DNA from: Paraspadella gotoi
Taxonomy: Eukaryota; Chaetognatha
Length of the DNA stretch: 64,000 nt
Assembly: GCA_051294375.1 (NCBI GenBank)
Contig: CM119264.1
Span: 6,903,814-6,967,813 of the forward strand
Direction: 5' to 3'
Shown here in pieces: positions 48,098 through 60,230 of this stretch (within the stretch, counting starts at the first letter, position 1; each line of letters begins with the position of its first letter). The notes below the pieces were generated by a model, which was not told the origin of the DNA, did no database searches, and was given only the letters and a program-made list of their open reading frames with translations. Made by a program: the position numbers and the translations under genes.

Positions 48098-49354
48098 ACG
48101 TATTAAATTTATTAAAGTTTAAAATGATGTTACCACAAAAAGTACTTCTTAATTCAACATATATATAGACTTAACGAAACTTTAATTTTAAGAAAAGAAC
48201 AAAAGATAAAAGAAACTTTGCAAAGTTGAGCTTCACGGCATTTAATGGAATATCACGCTTCACCGAAAAAATAACGCGTGAGGGGATAGACGAGGTCCGG
48301 AGTGAATTCAGTGCGTGCGGAGTGTGCCAGCGAGGTCCACCAAGCATGCCGTCAAAACTTCTGACTCACCGAAGCATGATGAGACAAATATTGAGGAATC
48401 AAATATGAGTATCACATAATCCACTTCGCGGAGCTTATCATAGAGTGCAGATTCGTGTCCCCTCGTAAATAAAAATAACAAAAAAAGATTAACTAATCAT
48501 ATTTCTGTACAGTCCTGACCCTAAAAGTTTTTTATCGATTCTTCTCTGACTGACTGGAACAGGATTGGAGGCGATTAGGTTTGTAGTGCTCCTCAAAAAT
48601 AAGTGAAATTTCTACTCGACTTACTCGGCATAGAAGTGGTCCTCAAATATGTTACCAGAGGAATGACTACAAGAGGAAGAGAAATATGAAGATTGGCTTA
48701 TTATGTCGACGAAACTTATACATTGAGTGATTATGATTATAAAACACATGCTAAGCGCCTTTTTTGGGTCAACTTAAAGCCTAGATACAGTTCAGATTGA
48801 TTAAAATTTTGAAATAAAAAAAATGACTAAATGGACGTACTTGAGTTTAGCCGACGAAAAGACCCCCCCTCCCTCTACTGGAAAAGAATTCACAGCTTTC
48901 CGAGGGAAGAGAAAAGTACTCCCAGAATATCTTCGTACACAAATGAGAAAGAAACTCGCATACAGAGACGCAGACCACACCTCTCGCACTCGAAAGACCC
49001 CGCAATTTTGAATTTCATAACTCATGGAGACGTAACAATCAAGATGGTGTTGGTAAGAATTCAGCGGAAAAGCATCCCCTAGAATTTTTTGCTGAGGTAT
49101 TTGGATTTGCCGCGTAATTTGGTCAGATGTTGATCTGGAGAATCTTCCAGAATGACGTAGTTGAATATAATGTCAGGAAAAGAAACGGAATAAAGCGAAA
49201 AAGGACGGAGAAAATCAGTCATAAGGCAGTAAGATGAACGTGAAATGCTGCGGTCCGTAGTTAAGCAGGTGGGGTAGTGGGTTGGGTTCTATAAATGTCC
49301 AAGTTCTGCCACGCCCCAGTCTGAGTACAAGGCAATTAGTTGAGTGAAAATACC
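48098..49354. other. unassigned spacer with short open frames
   Basis: Possibly more of the decayed retroelement. 48823-49011 on the plus strand is open (SLADEKTPPPSTGKEFTAFR onward, 62 codons) but unrecognised. No other feature seen. Confidence 0.4.
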
Positions 49355-49605
49355 ATGTGCGCCGACGATGTTCGCAGTTTTTTGAGAACGATCCGTAACG
49401 GTTCGGATGACCTACTTTGTCCTTTTTTGCTTCTCTCGATAACAAAAAGGACTAAAGTTTGGCGATTAGGTGAGAATGTTATTAGCGTCACTTCTTCAAA
49501 AATCATTACTATTAACTTGTTAAGCCTTCATTTCTATGTTTTGAAATAGGATATAATTGTACTGAATAGTTATCTATAGAAGATTCAGATTTGCCAATCA
49601 ACAAA
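49355..49605 (+). repeat. partial copy of 44080-44345
   Basis: Shares GTTCGCAGTTTTGAGAACGA-like start, TGGCGATTAAGTG-like and GCCAATAACAAATAGCAA-like words with the inverted-repeat arm, with many indels. Confidence 0.75.
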
Positions 49606-50779
49606 TAGCAAAGCTTTACTTGCGCACGTGTAGCTAGGCACCCGATATTTAACGTTGCCAGTTATATGTTCTTCTAATATCCATTGGTCGCGAAGGAGAA
49701 GAGACACCGAGACTCGTGCAGCTTCACTGGTAGTACACAACCGTCCTTACATCTATTGTTTCTCCATTCTCTCTCAGTTCTCATCTCTCCTCTCTCTTCT
49801 TGTTCTCCTCTCTCTCAATCTCTCTCATATCGACTGTCAGTTCTATATTAAATAAAGACTCTTTGTCTCTTCTCTCTCTCTCTCTCTCTCTCTTCTTTAC
49901 CTCGGCCTTACTTTCTACGCCACTCTCTTCTCGAAAAGAAGAGTCAGTAGGGTAGGTTACGTCCGGTTCTCCCCACCCGCAAAAACAACCGCCACTCGTT
50001 TCGCCGAAAAGGAGTGAGAATAAGAGTAGGGATTTTGTGTCGGGCGTTATGTTGTTACCATCTTTGTCTTCTCTACTTATACTTCTCTCTTTGTTCCTCT
50101 CATTTATTACTCTTTCTTCCTTGCATACATCCTCTTCTCTCTCTCTCTCTCTCTCTCTGGCCTACCCACGTCTCTCTCGTCTCTCTCTCTCTCTCTTTTC
50201 TTTCTTGTTCTTCTCCCGATCTCTCCCTTCCTTCCTCCTTCCTCCCTCTTCCCTCTTCTCTGCTGCATTTTTCATTTTGACGAAGGCACTGGGTGAGAAA
50301 CATTTCAAAGTATAATGTAAAATCGGTTGTGGTAGTGAGAAGAAAATTGAGAGACGAGAGACGATAGACGCAGTGAGGAATCTTCTGTATTCCTCGGGCT
50401 TTTTGTGATATTATATCGGGAGACTTTCGAGCCGGCTGCTCTTCTATCTGTTTCTGTGGATTTTTCAATAAGGAAGGAGACGTAGAGAATTGAGGTAACT
50501 AGCCCTGATGATTATGAATAGAAGAAGAAGAGGAGAGAAGAAGAAGAAGGAAGAGGACGGAAGAGAGGAAGAGATGAGCAGAGATGAGGAAGAGAGAGAG
50601 GCATAGACAGAGAAAAAGAAGAAAGATAAAGGATGAGGAGGGCAGAAAAGCGATGTGGAGGAAAGGGAGAGGAGGAGGAGTAAAAAGGAAGGAGAAATTA
50701 TGGGCGACTCTCTCTCTCTCTGTGTCGTGTCTCACTCTCTCTCGGTCTCTTTTTCTCTCTCTCTCTCTCGTACGAGAGG
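49606..50779. other. pyrimidine- and purine-rich spacer
   Basis: CT tracts at 49870-49893, 50131-50158 and 50175-50195, GA-rich at 50515-50690. No gene recognised. Confidence 0.6.
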
Positions 50780-51480
50780 GGATGACGTACGTTGCGTCGT
50801 CGTGATCACGTGACCTTGTCTCGCTTCTCTCCCGCGTGGTACCCCGCAACCCCTTCCCCTGCCTCCTCCCCCACTTACGCTACCGACCAATTCGCTTCGC
50901 GGCAGAATCGGCTCTCTGGATCACGTGACTCCTGCTCCACTAATCGAAGGTGGCAGATTCTTCTCGACCAATCAGCTGAAGAACAGACAATCTCGGCCGG
51001 CCTCGAGCAATCGCTCCTTTCGAGCCTCTCCGTTGAATCGTCCGGCCCGGAGACGTCCGCAGAGCGGAGGATTTTCGACGCGGGTGCGTCGTCGGCCGAA
51101 ACGCGCGTGACGCGTTTCGCCCGTCTCGACGACGGTTAAGTAGTTACATCCGGGGAAAGAAGTCCGGGCCGCGGATTCGGGATCCGGATGAAGCTCGGAC
51201 CAGACCCGGCCGACTTCTGTCGGACAGGGAGAATCCGTGGGTCGGGCGAACGGTGGCCGGTGTGGAGGGGGGAGTCAGGGAGAGAGGAGAGAGAGAGAGA
51301 GAGATAGAGGAACACGGCATAAGGACATCTGTCGATGAATTTGGTTACGACTGCGTGACTTAGACAGGGACGAGGTGAGGAAAGGGAAGGGATCCGCGAG
51401 TGTTGAAAGAGACGACGCGCACGACAGAGCTTGTAAATGAGGGCAAGGAAACGCAGAAGATCACGTGAAATTTACCATGG
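50780..51480 (+). promoter_or_regulatory. CpG-rich promoter-like region with three E-boxes
   Basis: CpG density rises sharply. CACGTG E-boxes lie at 50807-50812, 50932-50937 and 51462-51467, all within TCACGTGA-type contexts, and two are extended GATCACGTGAC words. CCAAT motifs lie at 50887-50891 and 50968-50972, and TGACGTA near 50783. A 115-codon plus frame (50792-51139) is open but its composition follows the CpG island, so I do not call it a gene. An ATG in ACCATGG context at 51476 opens only eight codons. Confidence 0.35.
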
Positions 51481-51554
51481 AGGGAGGAGAGGAGCAGAGA
51501 TGAGATGAGCGAGGAGGCTGAGAATTTGTTTTACGCGCTGCAAGGAGACAAAGA

Positions 51555-52672
51555 AGAAGATGTCCGAAAATCTCGCGTGTCGATGGTTAACAATCCCTGA
51601 CAATCATAACACGCAAGGACGCCCTCCATATCCCAAAACAGAAAGAAACAAAAGAAAAAAAAGGGAAAAAGTAAACAGTATGAAGCGTAGAAAGTTCATA
51701 CTTAATCAAAACTATTACTTTTCACCGAATGGAGGATATCATGGTAAAACAGTATGTATTGAAATCTCCTTATCTGCCGGATATAATTTTTTTGTTGTTA
51801 CCACGCCCCCGGATGTAATCCGAGCCCATATCTTCAGCATCGACGAGAGAAACAACTTTTATAGGAGGTGGGCAAAACAAGAAATATTTATATCGGATTC
51901 GAACTCGTAACCTTCCTGGCGTAATCATTTCGTCTTTCCTCCAAAGCTAAAAAGACAAACGTCGTCTTCCAATTTTGACCCAGAATCGTTTCTCTTCTGC
52001 AAGAAAGGAGAAAAGAGAGGAAAGGAAAAAAAAGTCGAGGAAATTTCTATGTTAGAATGTCGGAGATAAAAAAGAAGAGTCCCTCGAGTAGTAATGGAGA
52101 AGGAGGAAAGAAAAGGAGAGAATGTGGAGGAAAGAAAAGAAAAGGAAAAAAAGAAAGGACGAAAAAAGGACGGAGAGATAAAAGGGGAGACAAAAAAAAG
52201 GAACGATAAGATGAGAAGCCGAGTCAAAAAAAAAAACAAAAGAATAAAGAAAAGAGAAAGGAAATCAAAAGAAAGAAAGCAGAGTAAAATCTGAGAAGAG
52301 AAAAGAAGGAGGAAGCCGAAGAAAGGAATGAAAGAGAGAAGAAAAGAGTCAAAGTTTCTGAAATAAATGGGATAAAAAATATCCTTCTATAGAAAAACCG
52401 AAAAAAAATGAGAAAACGCGCGTGGCTCAAATAGGGAGAAACGAGAATGTCTTTGTGATGAGAAGATGCAGAGAGAAAAGAAAAAAGAGAGTGTGAGAGT
52501 GTGAGAGAGAGTTAGAGAGAGTTGAAGAAAAAGAGAAATTAAAAAAAAAAATTGTGTGAAAGCAAAGGAGAAAAAATTCCCGTGAAAACAAGAAAACAAG
52601 CGCAGAAAACGCGATTCATTATCTCGCCTCTTTTGACAAAACAGACGAAAAAAAAAGAAAAAGAATGAAAGA
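51555..52672 (-). repeat. inverted copy of 39610-40745
   Basis: Reverse complement of the earlier block, recognisable from GAAAGTTCATACTTAATCAA through TGGCTCAAATAGGGAGAAAC to the end next to GA repeats. Many one-base indels. Confidence 0.85.
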
Positions 52673-52856
52673 GAGAGAGAGACTCTCTCTCTCTCATCTC
52701 TCTCTCTCTCTTAACTCTGCTTGTCTCCCGCTCTTCTTCCTTTCTTTCTTTACCTGCATAGAAATGTTTGACCTTGGATGTTCTCTTTTCCTTTCGTTCC
52801 ATTCTCATACAGTCCTCGGAGCTAATACCGTCTTCTTGTCTCTCTCTTCTTGCCGA

Positions 52857-52887
<31 letters not shown>

Positions 52888-52950
52888 CGTCTCTCTCTCT
52901 CTCTCTTCTCCTCTCTCTTCTCCTCTCTCTCTCTCCTCTCTCCTCTCTCT
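52673..52950. repeat. GA/CT junction and copy of 39330-39600
   Basis: A GA tract switches abruptly to CT at 52681-52682, a head-to-head join of the inverted copy above with a direct copy of 39330-39600. Confidence 0.85.
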
Positions 52951-54725
52951 CTCTTCCCTTCTTTCTCTCCTCTTCTTCTCACTCGCCATTGTCTCTATTG
53001 GCAAAATCTCCGCAGATTATCCCTTTTCTTTTTTTTCCTTCAACTTTTGTCTTCGAAAAAAAGATTTCGGAATCAAAGTGCTTGTGATTTATTTTATAAG
53101 CGAATCATTGTAATCTTTGGTCACATGTCATAAAGAATTCGACCTTCAATCGTGTTTCGTGATCGTGGTGTTAAAATTCAAACCGGTTGATTGACAATTT
53201 CGGTGCCGTAACCTATAATCTTAAATATTCATTTAACGCAAGAGAACACCTCGGCGCTTTTCCTTTTTTGTTCAATTACAACCCTTGTTGTTTTGTTTCC
53301 TTAGTTCCCCAGGCGGCCGACCGGCGCTGGCGTCCGCCGGAATGGACTTTCTGCAATCGGTTCGTCGTCGTCGGGTCCAGCATCTCGCTTTCGAGTGTCC
53401 CTCCAAAAACAAACTCTCCGCAGTCTGGATTAAACTTTCGAAGGTATACGAGGGCAACTTGACATTTTTAATAAGTTTAATTATTTCTTAATCGTTTAAT
53501 TAAACGTTTTTTTAATGCATTTGACGGTAATAGTTAGTGATTGTGAATTTTTGAAACTCTTAAGTTGTCGATGAGGATGCGTTGAGAAAAAGCAAGTGTA
53601 AATTTTAAAACAAATATAAAACTACGGCACAAAAGAAATTATACATTATCAAATAAGTAAATTTATTTAATCTTCTAAAGCCCCAATCAAGCCGTTTGGA
53701 ATTGCGAAGGAGTTTAAAAATGATTTACTACGAGTTAATGTTTAATTCAGAAATTAAGTCTAATTTTAAACAACATATTATTGAAAATATATTTGTGTCT
53801 CAGTCTTGATTTAAAATTCATCTCACTTAGTCAAGGTGTGAAGAGAAAATCTTGGAGGGCGATCTTTTAATCAAGGCGAACGGCAGAGACGCGAGCGGCA
53901 GAAACGTAGCGAGATTCACCTCTCCATCCGGTGAACAATTTTCATTTTGCATTAGCGCCTGGGAAAGAATGAAGACAGGAGTATGGATCGCTCCTGGCTG
54001 TGACTCGTGGCTAAGACTCCGTGGTTTCTCTCAAGGACTCGGCTGCAAGCTGGTCTCTCTAATGGTTGATTTAAAAAAATAACGCCCGGGGAGGTTATGA
54101 CAACCGTGGCTTTTTAAATTAATTGAGTAAGACCACAATATGCGGGCGAGAGAGGATTTTCAGCGTTGAGACCAGAATTCAGATGTCATTTTTTAGTTGG
54201 AGTTTGGAGTTACAAATGATTAAATCACAACAAGATAAACATCGCTTCTTTTTTTTAAATGCGAACAAACGGTGAAGGAACTATCCGTCGAGAGATTTGT
54301 GAATGAAATCACGAAATACGTTTTTTAAAAGCAAATCAATATAACTTGTTCGGAAGGAAAAAGAATAATTACCATAAAATAAGTAAAAGTTACACTGGGA
54401 GTGAATAAAATAAGACTGTGAGAGAGTCTTGATTGAAAGCTTGCAGAAAACCTGCTAGTTATTATCTTGTAAGTGTGATGGAGGCCTAAACCACGCAAGC
54501 CTGTCAAAGTCAGGACAAGATAGCTTATTTATTAAAAATGAATGGATAATTTATATTGGTTGTAGCCAATTTCCATAATATGTATGTATATGAGTCCTAC
54601 TTATTTTAGTTCAGCCAAAAGAACAACGCGGACTAAAAAAAAACACTGTGCTACAACAGTTGGCTCACGAATGTGAAAGGGAAGGGCAAAAGGGCAGAAA
54701 CTTCTTCGACTATGGAAAGGAGCTA
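52951..54725 (+). repeat. copy B of 37266-39013, indel-rich
   Basis: Direct repeat of copy A with frequent single-base indels. It includes the duplicated Ig exon at 53305-53443, an open patch at 53837-54082 and a tail-exon copy at 54640-54725. Confidence 0.9.
53305..53443 (+). pseudogene. noisy duplicate of the Ig half-domain exon
   Basis: Same acceptor (TTTCCTTAG) and donor (GAAG/GTATAC) as 37601-37737 but 139 nt. Indels destroy the VVVVGSSIS strand in the Ig frame while CPS...KLSAVWIKLS is kept. Either a decayed duplicate or a sequencing-error version of the same exon. Confidence 0.6.
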
Positions 54726-54765
54726 CAGGGCGACGATTTAAACAAAATAGCAAGAGAAAAAGAGA

Positions 54766-54847
<82 letters not shown>

Positions 54848-55913
54848 TCTTACCGACTCGACTCGTTATCTAAATCGCTCATCGGACACGAACTGAGGGA
54901 CGGGCGAAGGGGGGTAGGGGAGAGACCGTCACACGTGTGAAAGGGGAGGAAAGTGAAAGCAGGAGGCGGCCGCACTGAGAGGGGCGAGGGAAGAGGGAAG
55001 AGGGGCGAAGGGCGGGGAAGAGGGGCGGAGGGAAGAGGGAAAGAGGAGAGGGAAGAGGGAAGAGGGGCGAGGGCGAGGGGGGGATCTTCAAGTCAAAGTC
55101 CCAGAAATCGAGACGCCAAAATCCTTGGAAAAAGATTTTCTTTTTTTTCTCGCTAGAGTACGTACATACGTAATGGTCGGACAATGAGACAACTTTTGGC
55201 TCGAGATAGTACAATGGGGACGTCTTTGAATGTTCACAGTACGAAGTGTGAAAAGGAAAGTAAGATCTGCATTTGTTCTAAGAGGTTATTCGATCAGCTT
55301 CAAAACGATCACCAGTAACGCGCGCATTGTGTATTAAATATAATAAAGAAATTAAATAGAAAGGATTTTCAACATAAAGATAATAAAAGAGAAATGTCTT
55401 CTTCTGTCTCCTAAATTTTAATGTTGTAAAGTAGCATTTCTTAAGAAGAATTTGAAAATAAAATTAATAAAAATAAGAATACAAGTACCAATTTCAAGTC
55501 ATAAATTTTTTTTAATAGACAATTGGGAAAATGTCATGCTTTTCCTAAGCATATTTTTAATTTAATTTCAGAATAAAATAGAAATAAAAAACAACAATTA
55601 ATTACTTTATGTCAAGTTTTCACATAACATTTTTTTTAATATAACTTAATTGAATTGTTTCTAGCATTTTTTTATTTAAAAATAAAATTTAACAAATGAG
55701 AAAACAAAAGCAAAATTATACAAGTTATAAATTTTTTAAAATAGCTTCCGTAAAAAAAAAATTGGTTCGTAATTTGGTGAAGCGTCTAGTTGCTATCGAA
55801 AACGGAAGGAAGTTTTTTTTTTCTGTCATCTGTTTTGTTTTTGGTTTTGTTTTGTTCGGCGCCGGATGATCGACCACCGGAAATCGGGACCGAATAGTGA
55901 GACACACAGAGAA

Positions 55914-55982
<69 letters not shown>

Positions 55983-57053
55983 AAAGAGAGGAGAGAGAGA
56001 GAGAGGCTGAAATCCGGCATAAAGTGTAATTGAAGAGATGGTTGGAAGATTTCTAATCGCTGTGATATAATTGGTAATTTGTTAAAAATTCTCCCTGTTT
56101 TTATTTCAACGAGTCTAAAAGTTATCTTTAACATTATTTCTACGTTTTTGTCGTTGTTGTTATATCGATAGAGATGAAGAAGACAGGACGAAGGGCGAAG
56201 ATATTGAGAGGATTATGAAAGAGGATCAGAAAGGAGGAGGAATGCAGTTGCGAGGAAGAGAGAACGGGTTTTAGTTTTATTGGGAAAGAGGGAGAGTCGA
56301 AAAGGAGGAAGGAGGAAAGAGAGAAAAAAGATGAGGAAGAGAGGAAAGTCGAAGAAGGGAGAGCGAGGAGAAAAGAGAGACTGAAGATATCAGAAATGAG
56401 AGGATATATATAAAAAAGAATTAAAGCCGAAAACCGAGTTCGCAGTTTTGAGAACGACGTATTCGGGATGACCTAACTTTGTCCTTTTTTTGCTCTGCGA
56501 TTAACAAAAGCTAAAAGGTTTGGCGATTAAGTGGGGAATGTTTTGTAGGTCACTTCTCAAAAAATATTACTATTAACTTAGTAAGGCGTATTTCTATGTT
56601 TTTGAAGGATATAATTGTCACTAATAGTCATCTAGAAAGATATCAGATTTGGCCAATAACAAATAGCAAAAGTCGTTTTACGTTAGCACAGCATTTAGGT
56701 ATGATCTAAATATTCATTGGGAGACGAGTTTAGTTAAAAAAGTTATTTCATATTTTGGATTAACGAGTATTAACTAAGGACCTTGCTTTGTTACTTTGTT
56801 TGTTTCTGTTGGGTTATTTTAACAATCTTTATACTTCTCGTTTGTCATTAATTATTCTTTTGAAAACTCCTGGCAGCACGTTTTTTTTTTCTTTTCAGCA
56901 AGTGAATTTTATGAAAGTGAAAAATCCGTCGAGTGAGAATCTTCTTTTCCCTCGGCCTTTTGGTTATATTATCGCCTTCGCGCTCTCTCTATCTGTCTTG
57001 TCTCATAAAGTAGACTAATGAACGCTTAATGAAAATGAAGAAGGAGAGAGAGA

Positions 57054-57140
<87 letters not shown>

Positions 57141-57643
57141 AGATTGTTTTAACCTCAAGGAGAAGATGTCCGAAAATCTCGGGTGATAAAACAGAAACAA
57201 TAAACGCAAGACGCCCAAAATCAGAAAGAAACAAAAGAAAAAAAAGGAAAAAGTAACAGTATGAAAGCGTAGAAAGTTCATACTTAATCAAAACTATTAC
57301 TTTTCACCGAATGGAGGATATCATGGTAAAACAGTATGTATTGAAATCTCCTTATCTGGCCGGATATAATTTTTTTGTTGTTACCACACCGCCCGATGTA
57401 ATCCGAGCCATATCTTCAAGCATACGGAGAAACAACTTTAGGAGGTGGGCAAAACAAGAAATATTTATATCGCATTTCGAACTCGTCGCTTCCTGGCGTA
57501 ATCATTTTTTTCCAAAGCTAAAAAAGACAACGTCGTCTTCCAATTTTGACCCAGAATCGTTTCTCTTCTGCAAGAAAGGAGAAAAGAGGAAAGGAAAAAG
57601 TCGAGGAAATTTACTATGTAGAATGTCGGAGATAAAAAAGAAG
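54725..57643 (-). repeat. inverted copy of 40190-43117
   Basis: Reverse complement of the whole earlier block in the expected order, with many indels, ending at a 25-N gap (57644-57668). GA tracts at 54770-54845, 55912-56007 and 57042-57140 correspond to CT tracts in the original. Confidence 0.9.
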
Positions 57644-57668
57644 NNNNNNNNNNNNNNNNNNNNNNNNN

Positions 57669-57982
57669 TATTGTCAACGGAATTCTTGCGAAGATGAAAA
57701 ATATTAGTTTTCTATAAGCAACAAACGTAATCGTTTTTATGTACAAAAATAAACGAAATCATATTCAGCAATCCAGTTTCATGCTTTGTCTGATATCTTG
57801 TTTTGTTTTTGTCCGCTCAAATTTCTGAGTGGGAACGCTCCATTCAAGTTCTCAATATCGGCCACTCGACGAACTTCGGCTCGAAACGTTCTTTGTTATC
57901 TCCGCCTTTTCCAACGATGAAAGGCCCAAATGGTTGAGCGGGTTATTAAACCGACGCGATAAAGTCATGACATTAACTCTCT

Positions 57983-58039
<57 letters not shown>

Positions 58040-58209
58040 CTTAACTCGCTTGTCTCCCGCTCTTCTTCCTTTCTTTCTTTACCTGCATAGAAATGTTTGA
58101 CCTTGGATGTTCTCTTTCCTTTCGTTCCATCTCATAACGTCCTCGGAGCAATACCGTCTCGTCTTGTCTCTCTCTTCTTGCCGATCTCTCTCTCCTCCCC
58201 TCCCCCTCC

Positions 58210-58251
<42 letters not shown>

Positions 58252-58590
58252 CTCTCTCCTCTCTCTCCTTCAGAGAGAGAGAGAGAGAGAGAGAGAGTTA
58301 TGTCATGACTTCGCGTCGGTTTAATAACCGCCAACCATTTGGGCCTTTCATCGGTTGGAAAGGCGAGATTAAACAAAGACGTTCGAGCCGAAGTCGTCGA
58401 GTGGCCGATATTGAGAAATTGGATGGAGCGTTCCACTCAGAAAATTTGACGGACAAAACCAAACAAGATATCAGACAAACATGAAACTGATTGCTGAATA
58501 TGATTCGTTTTATTTTTGTCATAAAAACGATTACGTTGTTGCTTATAGAAACTAATATTTTTCATCTTCGCGAAGAATTCCGTTGACATA
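57669..58590. repeat. copy of 39013-39520 followed by its own inverted start
   Basis: 57669-58190 is direct. After a CT-to-GA switch at 58270-58273, 58274-58590 is the reverse complement of 39013-39325. The result is a hairpin-like head-to-head arrangement around the CT/GA switch. Confidence 0.85.
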
Positions 58591-58838
58591 CTAGTTATTG
58601 GAAACGAACATTCAGATCTTTTCCCGTTACAAATCTACAAACTATAATTTTAAATGATTCAAATAATAGGCTTTTAATGTCATATGTTACTTGACATTAA
58701 TCAATTAATGACACGAAAACAGTCGGGAAACACCTTTTTTTCACCAAATAAAAAAAATGGGTAGCAAAAATTATTTTGTTGCTCGATTGTTAAATAAATC
58801 TCCGATCACCTTACCCTCCCACTTGTCCTTACCCGCAG

Positions 58839-58974
58839 GCGTCTTCGAAGACTTTCTCTCCTTGGGAGACGCCCCCTTCGACGCCAGCGTCGACCAACGC
58901 AAATACGGATTTTGGCGAGAGGGCGACGCCATCGTTTTAGAGATACGAAACATCGATTACACCGACGCCGCTAC
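58839..58974 (+). CDS. Ig-superfamily gene exon: second half of V-type Ig domain
   Basis: Acceptor CTTACCCGCAG and donor GCTAC/GTGAGT bound 136 nt. Entering in phase 1 from the exon at 37601 it reads VFEDFLSLGDAPFDASVDQR, KYGFWREGDAIVLEIRNI and DYTDAA. This is the usual C' to F strand course of an Ig V-type fold, with the Arg of strand D, an L-x-I strand E and the D-x-A turn. It exits in phase 2, and the Y-x-C follows on the next exon. Distance from the core Trp to the second Cys is 53 residues, normal for a V-type domain. GC content is higher than in the flanks and there is no sign of decay. Confidence 0.75.
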
Positions 58975-59462
58975 GTGAGTGACGAGGGAAATTTATTCTT
59001 ACGAGACGAGACGATGACTTGATTCCGACGAGAGAGAGATGAGAGAGAGAGAGAGAGGAGAAGAGAGAGAAGAGGATGGAACCGCGATCGAGAGAGAGAA
59101 AGAGAGAGAGATACCGGTGATGAGNNNNNNNNNNNNNNNNNNNNNNNNNNNNNNNNNNNNNNNNNNNNNNNNNNNNNNNNNNNNNNNNNNNNNNNNNNNN
59201 NNNNNNNNNNNNNNNNNNNNNNNNNNNNNNNNNNNNNNNCCTCCTCTGCCATTTTTCTTCCTCCATTTTCTCTTTTTCCACTATTTTCTTTTCTTCCTCC
59301 TCTCTTCCTCTTCTTTCCTCCTCGTTTTCCCTTTCAATTTCCTCTCTTCCTTTTTTCTCTTACTTTTCCTTTCCCCCCCCGCCCTCTTCCCCATACTTTT
59401 CTCCCGTTCCTCCCCTCTCTTCTCCCTTCCTTTCCTCCCTTCCTCCCTTTTCTCCTTCGCAG

Positions 59463-59574
59463 CTACAAGTGCGGGAATGAAATATCAGTGGAGCTCTCAG
59501 TCGTGGGACATCCATCGTGCACGCCCAAGTCGCACACTCTCACCGAAGGAGAAGAGACTGAGTTTTTGTGTCAG
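59463..59574 (+). CDS. Ig-superfamily gene exon: strand F/G end and start of next domain
   Basis: Acceptor TCTCCTTCGCAG and donor TGTCAG/GTGAGA bound 112 nt. In phase 2 it reads TYKCGNEISVELSVVG, closing the first Ig domain, then HPSCTPKSHTLTEGEETEF and LCQ. The E-G-E-x-x-x-F-x-C pattern begins a second Ig-like domain. It exits in phase 0. The intron before it is 488 bp and includes a 115-N gap. Later exons are uncertain; an acceptor TTTCTCTTTCAG at 60680-60691 followed by KDDARPPDM is in the right phase but has no good donor. Confidence 0.75.
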
Positions 59575-59810
59575 GTGAGAGGATTTTATGTCTCGTCTCC
59601 TCAAATATCGATATTGGGTTGTGGAAAACTCTTGATTGGCCAAGCGGGAAAATCTGAATGATCAGTCGCGTCAGTGCTTTTGATCCTTAACTTTTCATTC
59701 TGAAAAAAAAATCTCATTAGTTTTATATTCAAATTTTTGCTCCCATTGGTCTAATTGGACCAATAGAAGTTAATGATTGAATTCTCAATAAACTCTATTG
59801 GTTGTAAATT

Positions 59811-60191
59811 ACAACTTTCGTGCGTGAGTGCAACCGGATGTACTCCAGCCCCAAAGATTTAATTATTTTTTCATTTTGTATGTAATAAAATTGGCAGAGT
59901 TTCTCTCCGATTTTGTTGTTGATGAAATGTCATTACTATAGTTGTTGTTGTTGTACTACAACTACAACTGGTAGCGTTGATGGAATCTTATCTTAATCAA
60001 TAGAGGTAAGAGTGAATTCCTTCTGATCACATTTGTTGTTTACATTTGACTTTCTGGCTTTATTGTTGTTGTTGACGTCGTCGCTCGAATTATATTTTCT
60101 TTTGACTTTTCTTATTTTTCGTTCGATTTAAATATTTCTATCGGTTATCGTCATCTTTGTCGTCGTCGTCGTTTTGCAGAAAAGTGAAATT

Positions 60192-60230
<39 letters not shown>

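Noticed and set aside
50792-51139. 115-codon frame in the CpG island
   Set aside because: Two plus frames are open at once and composition explains them; E-boxes and CCAAT favour a regulatory reading.
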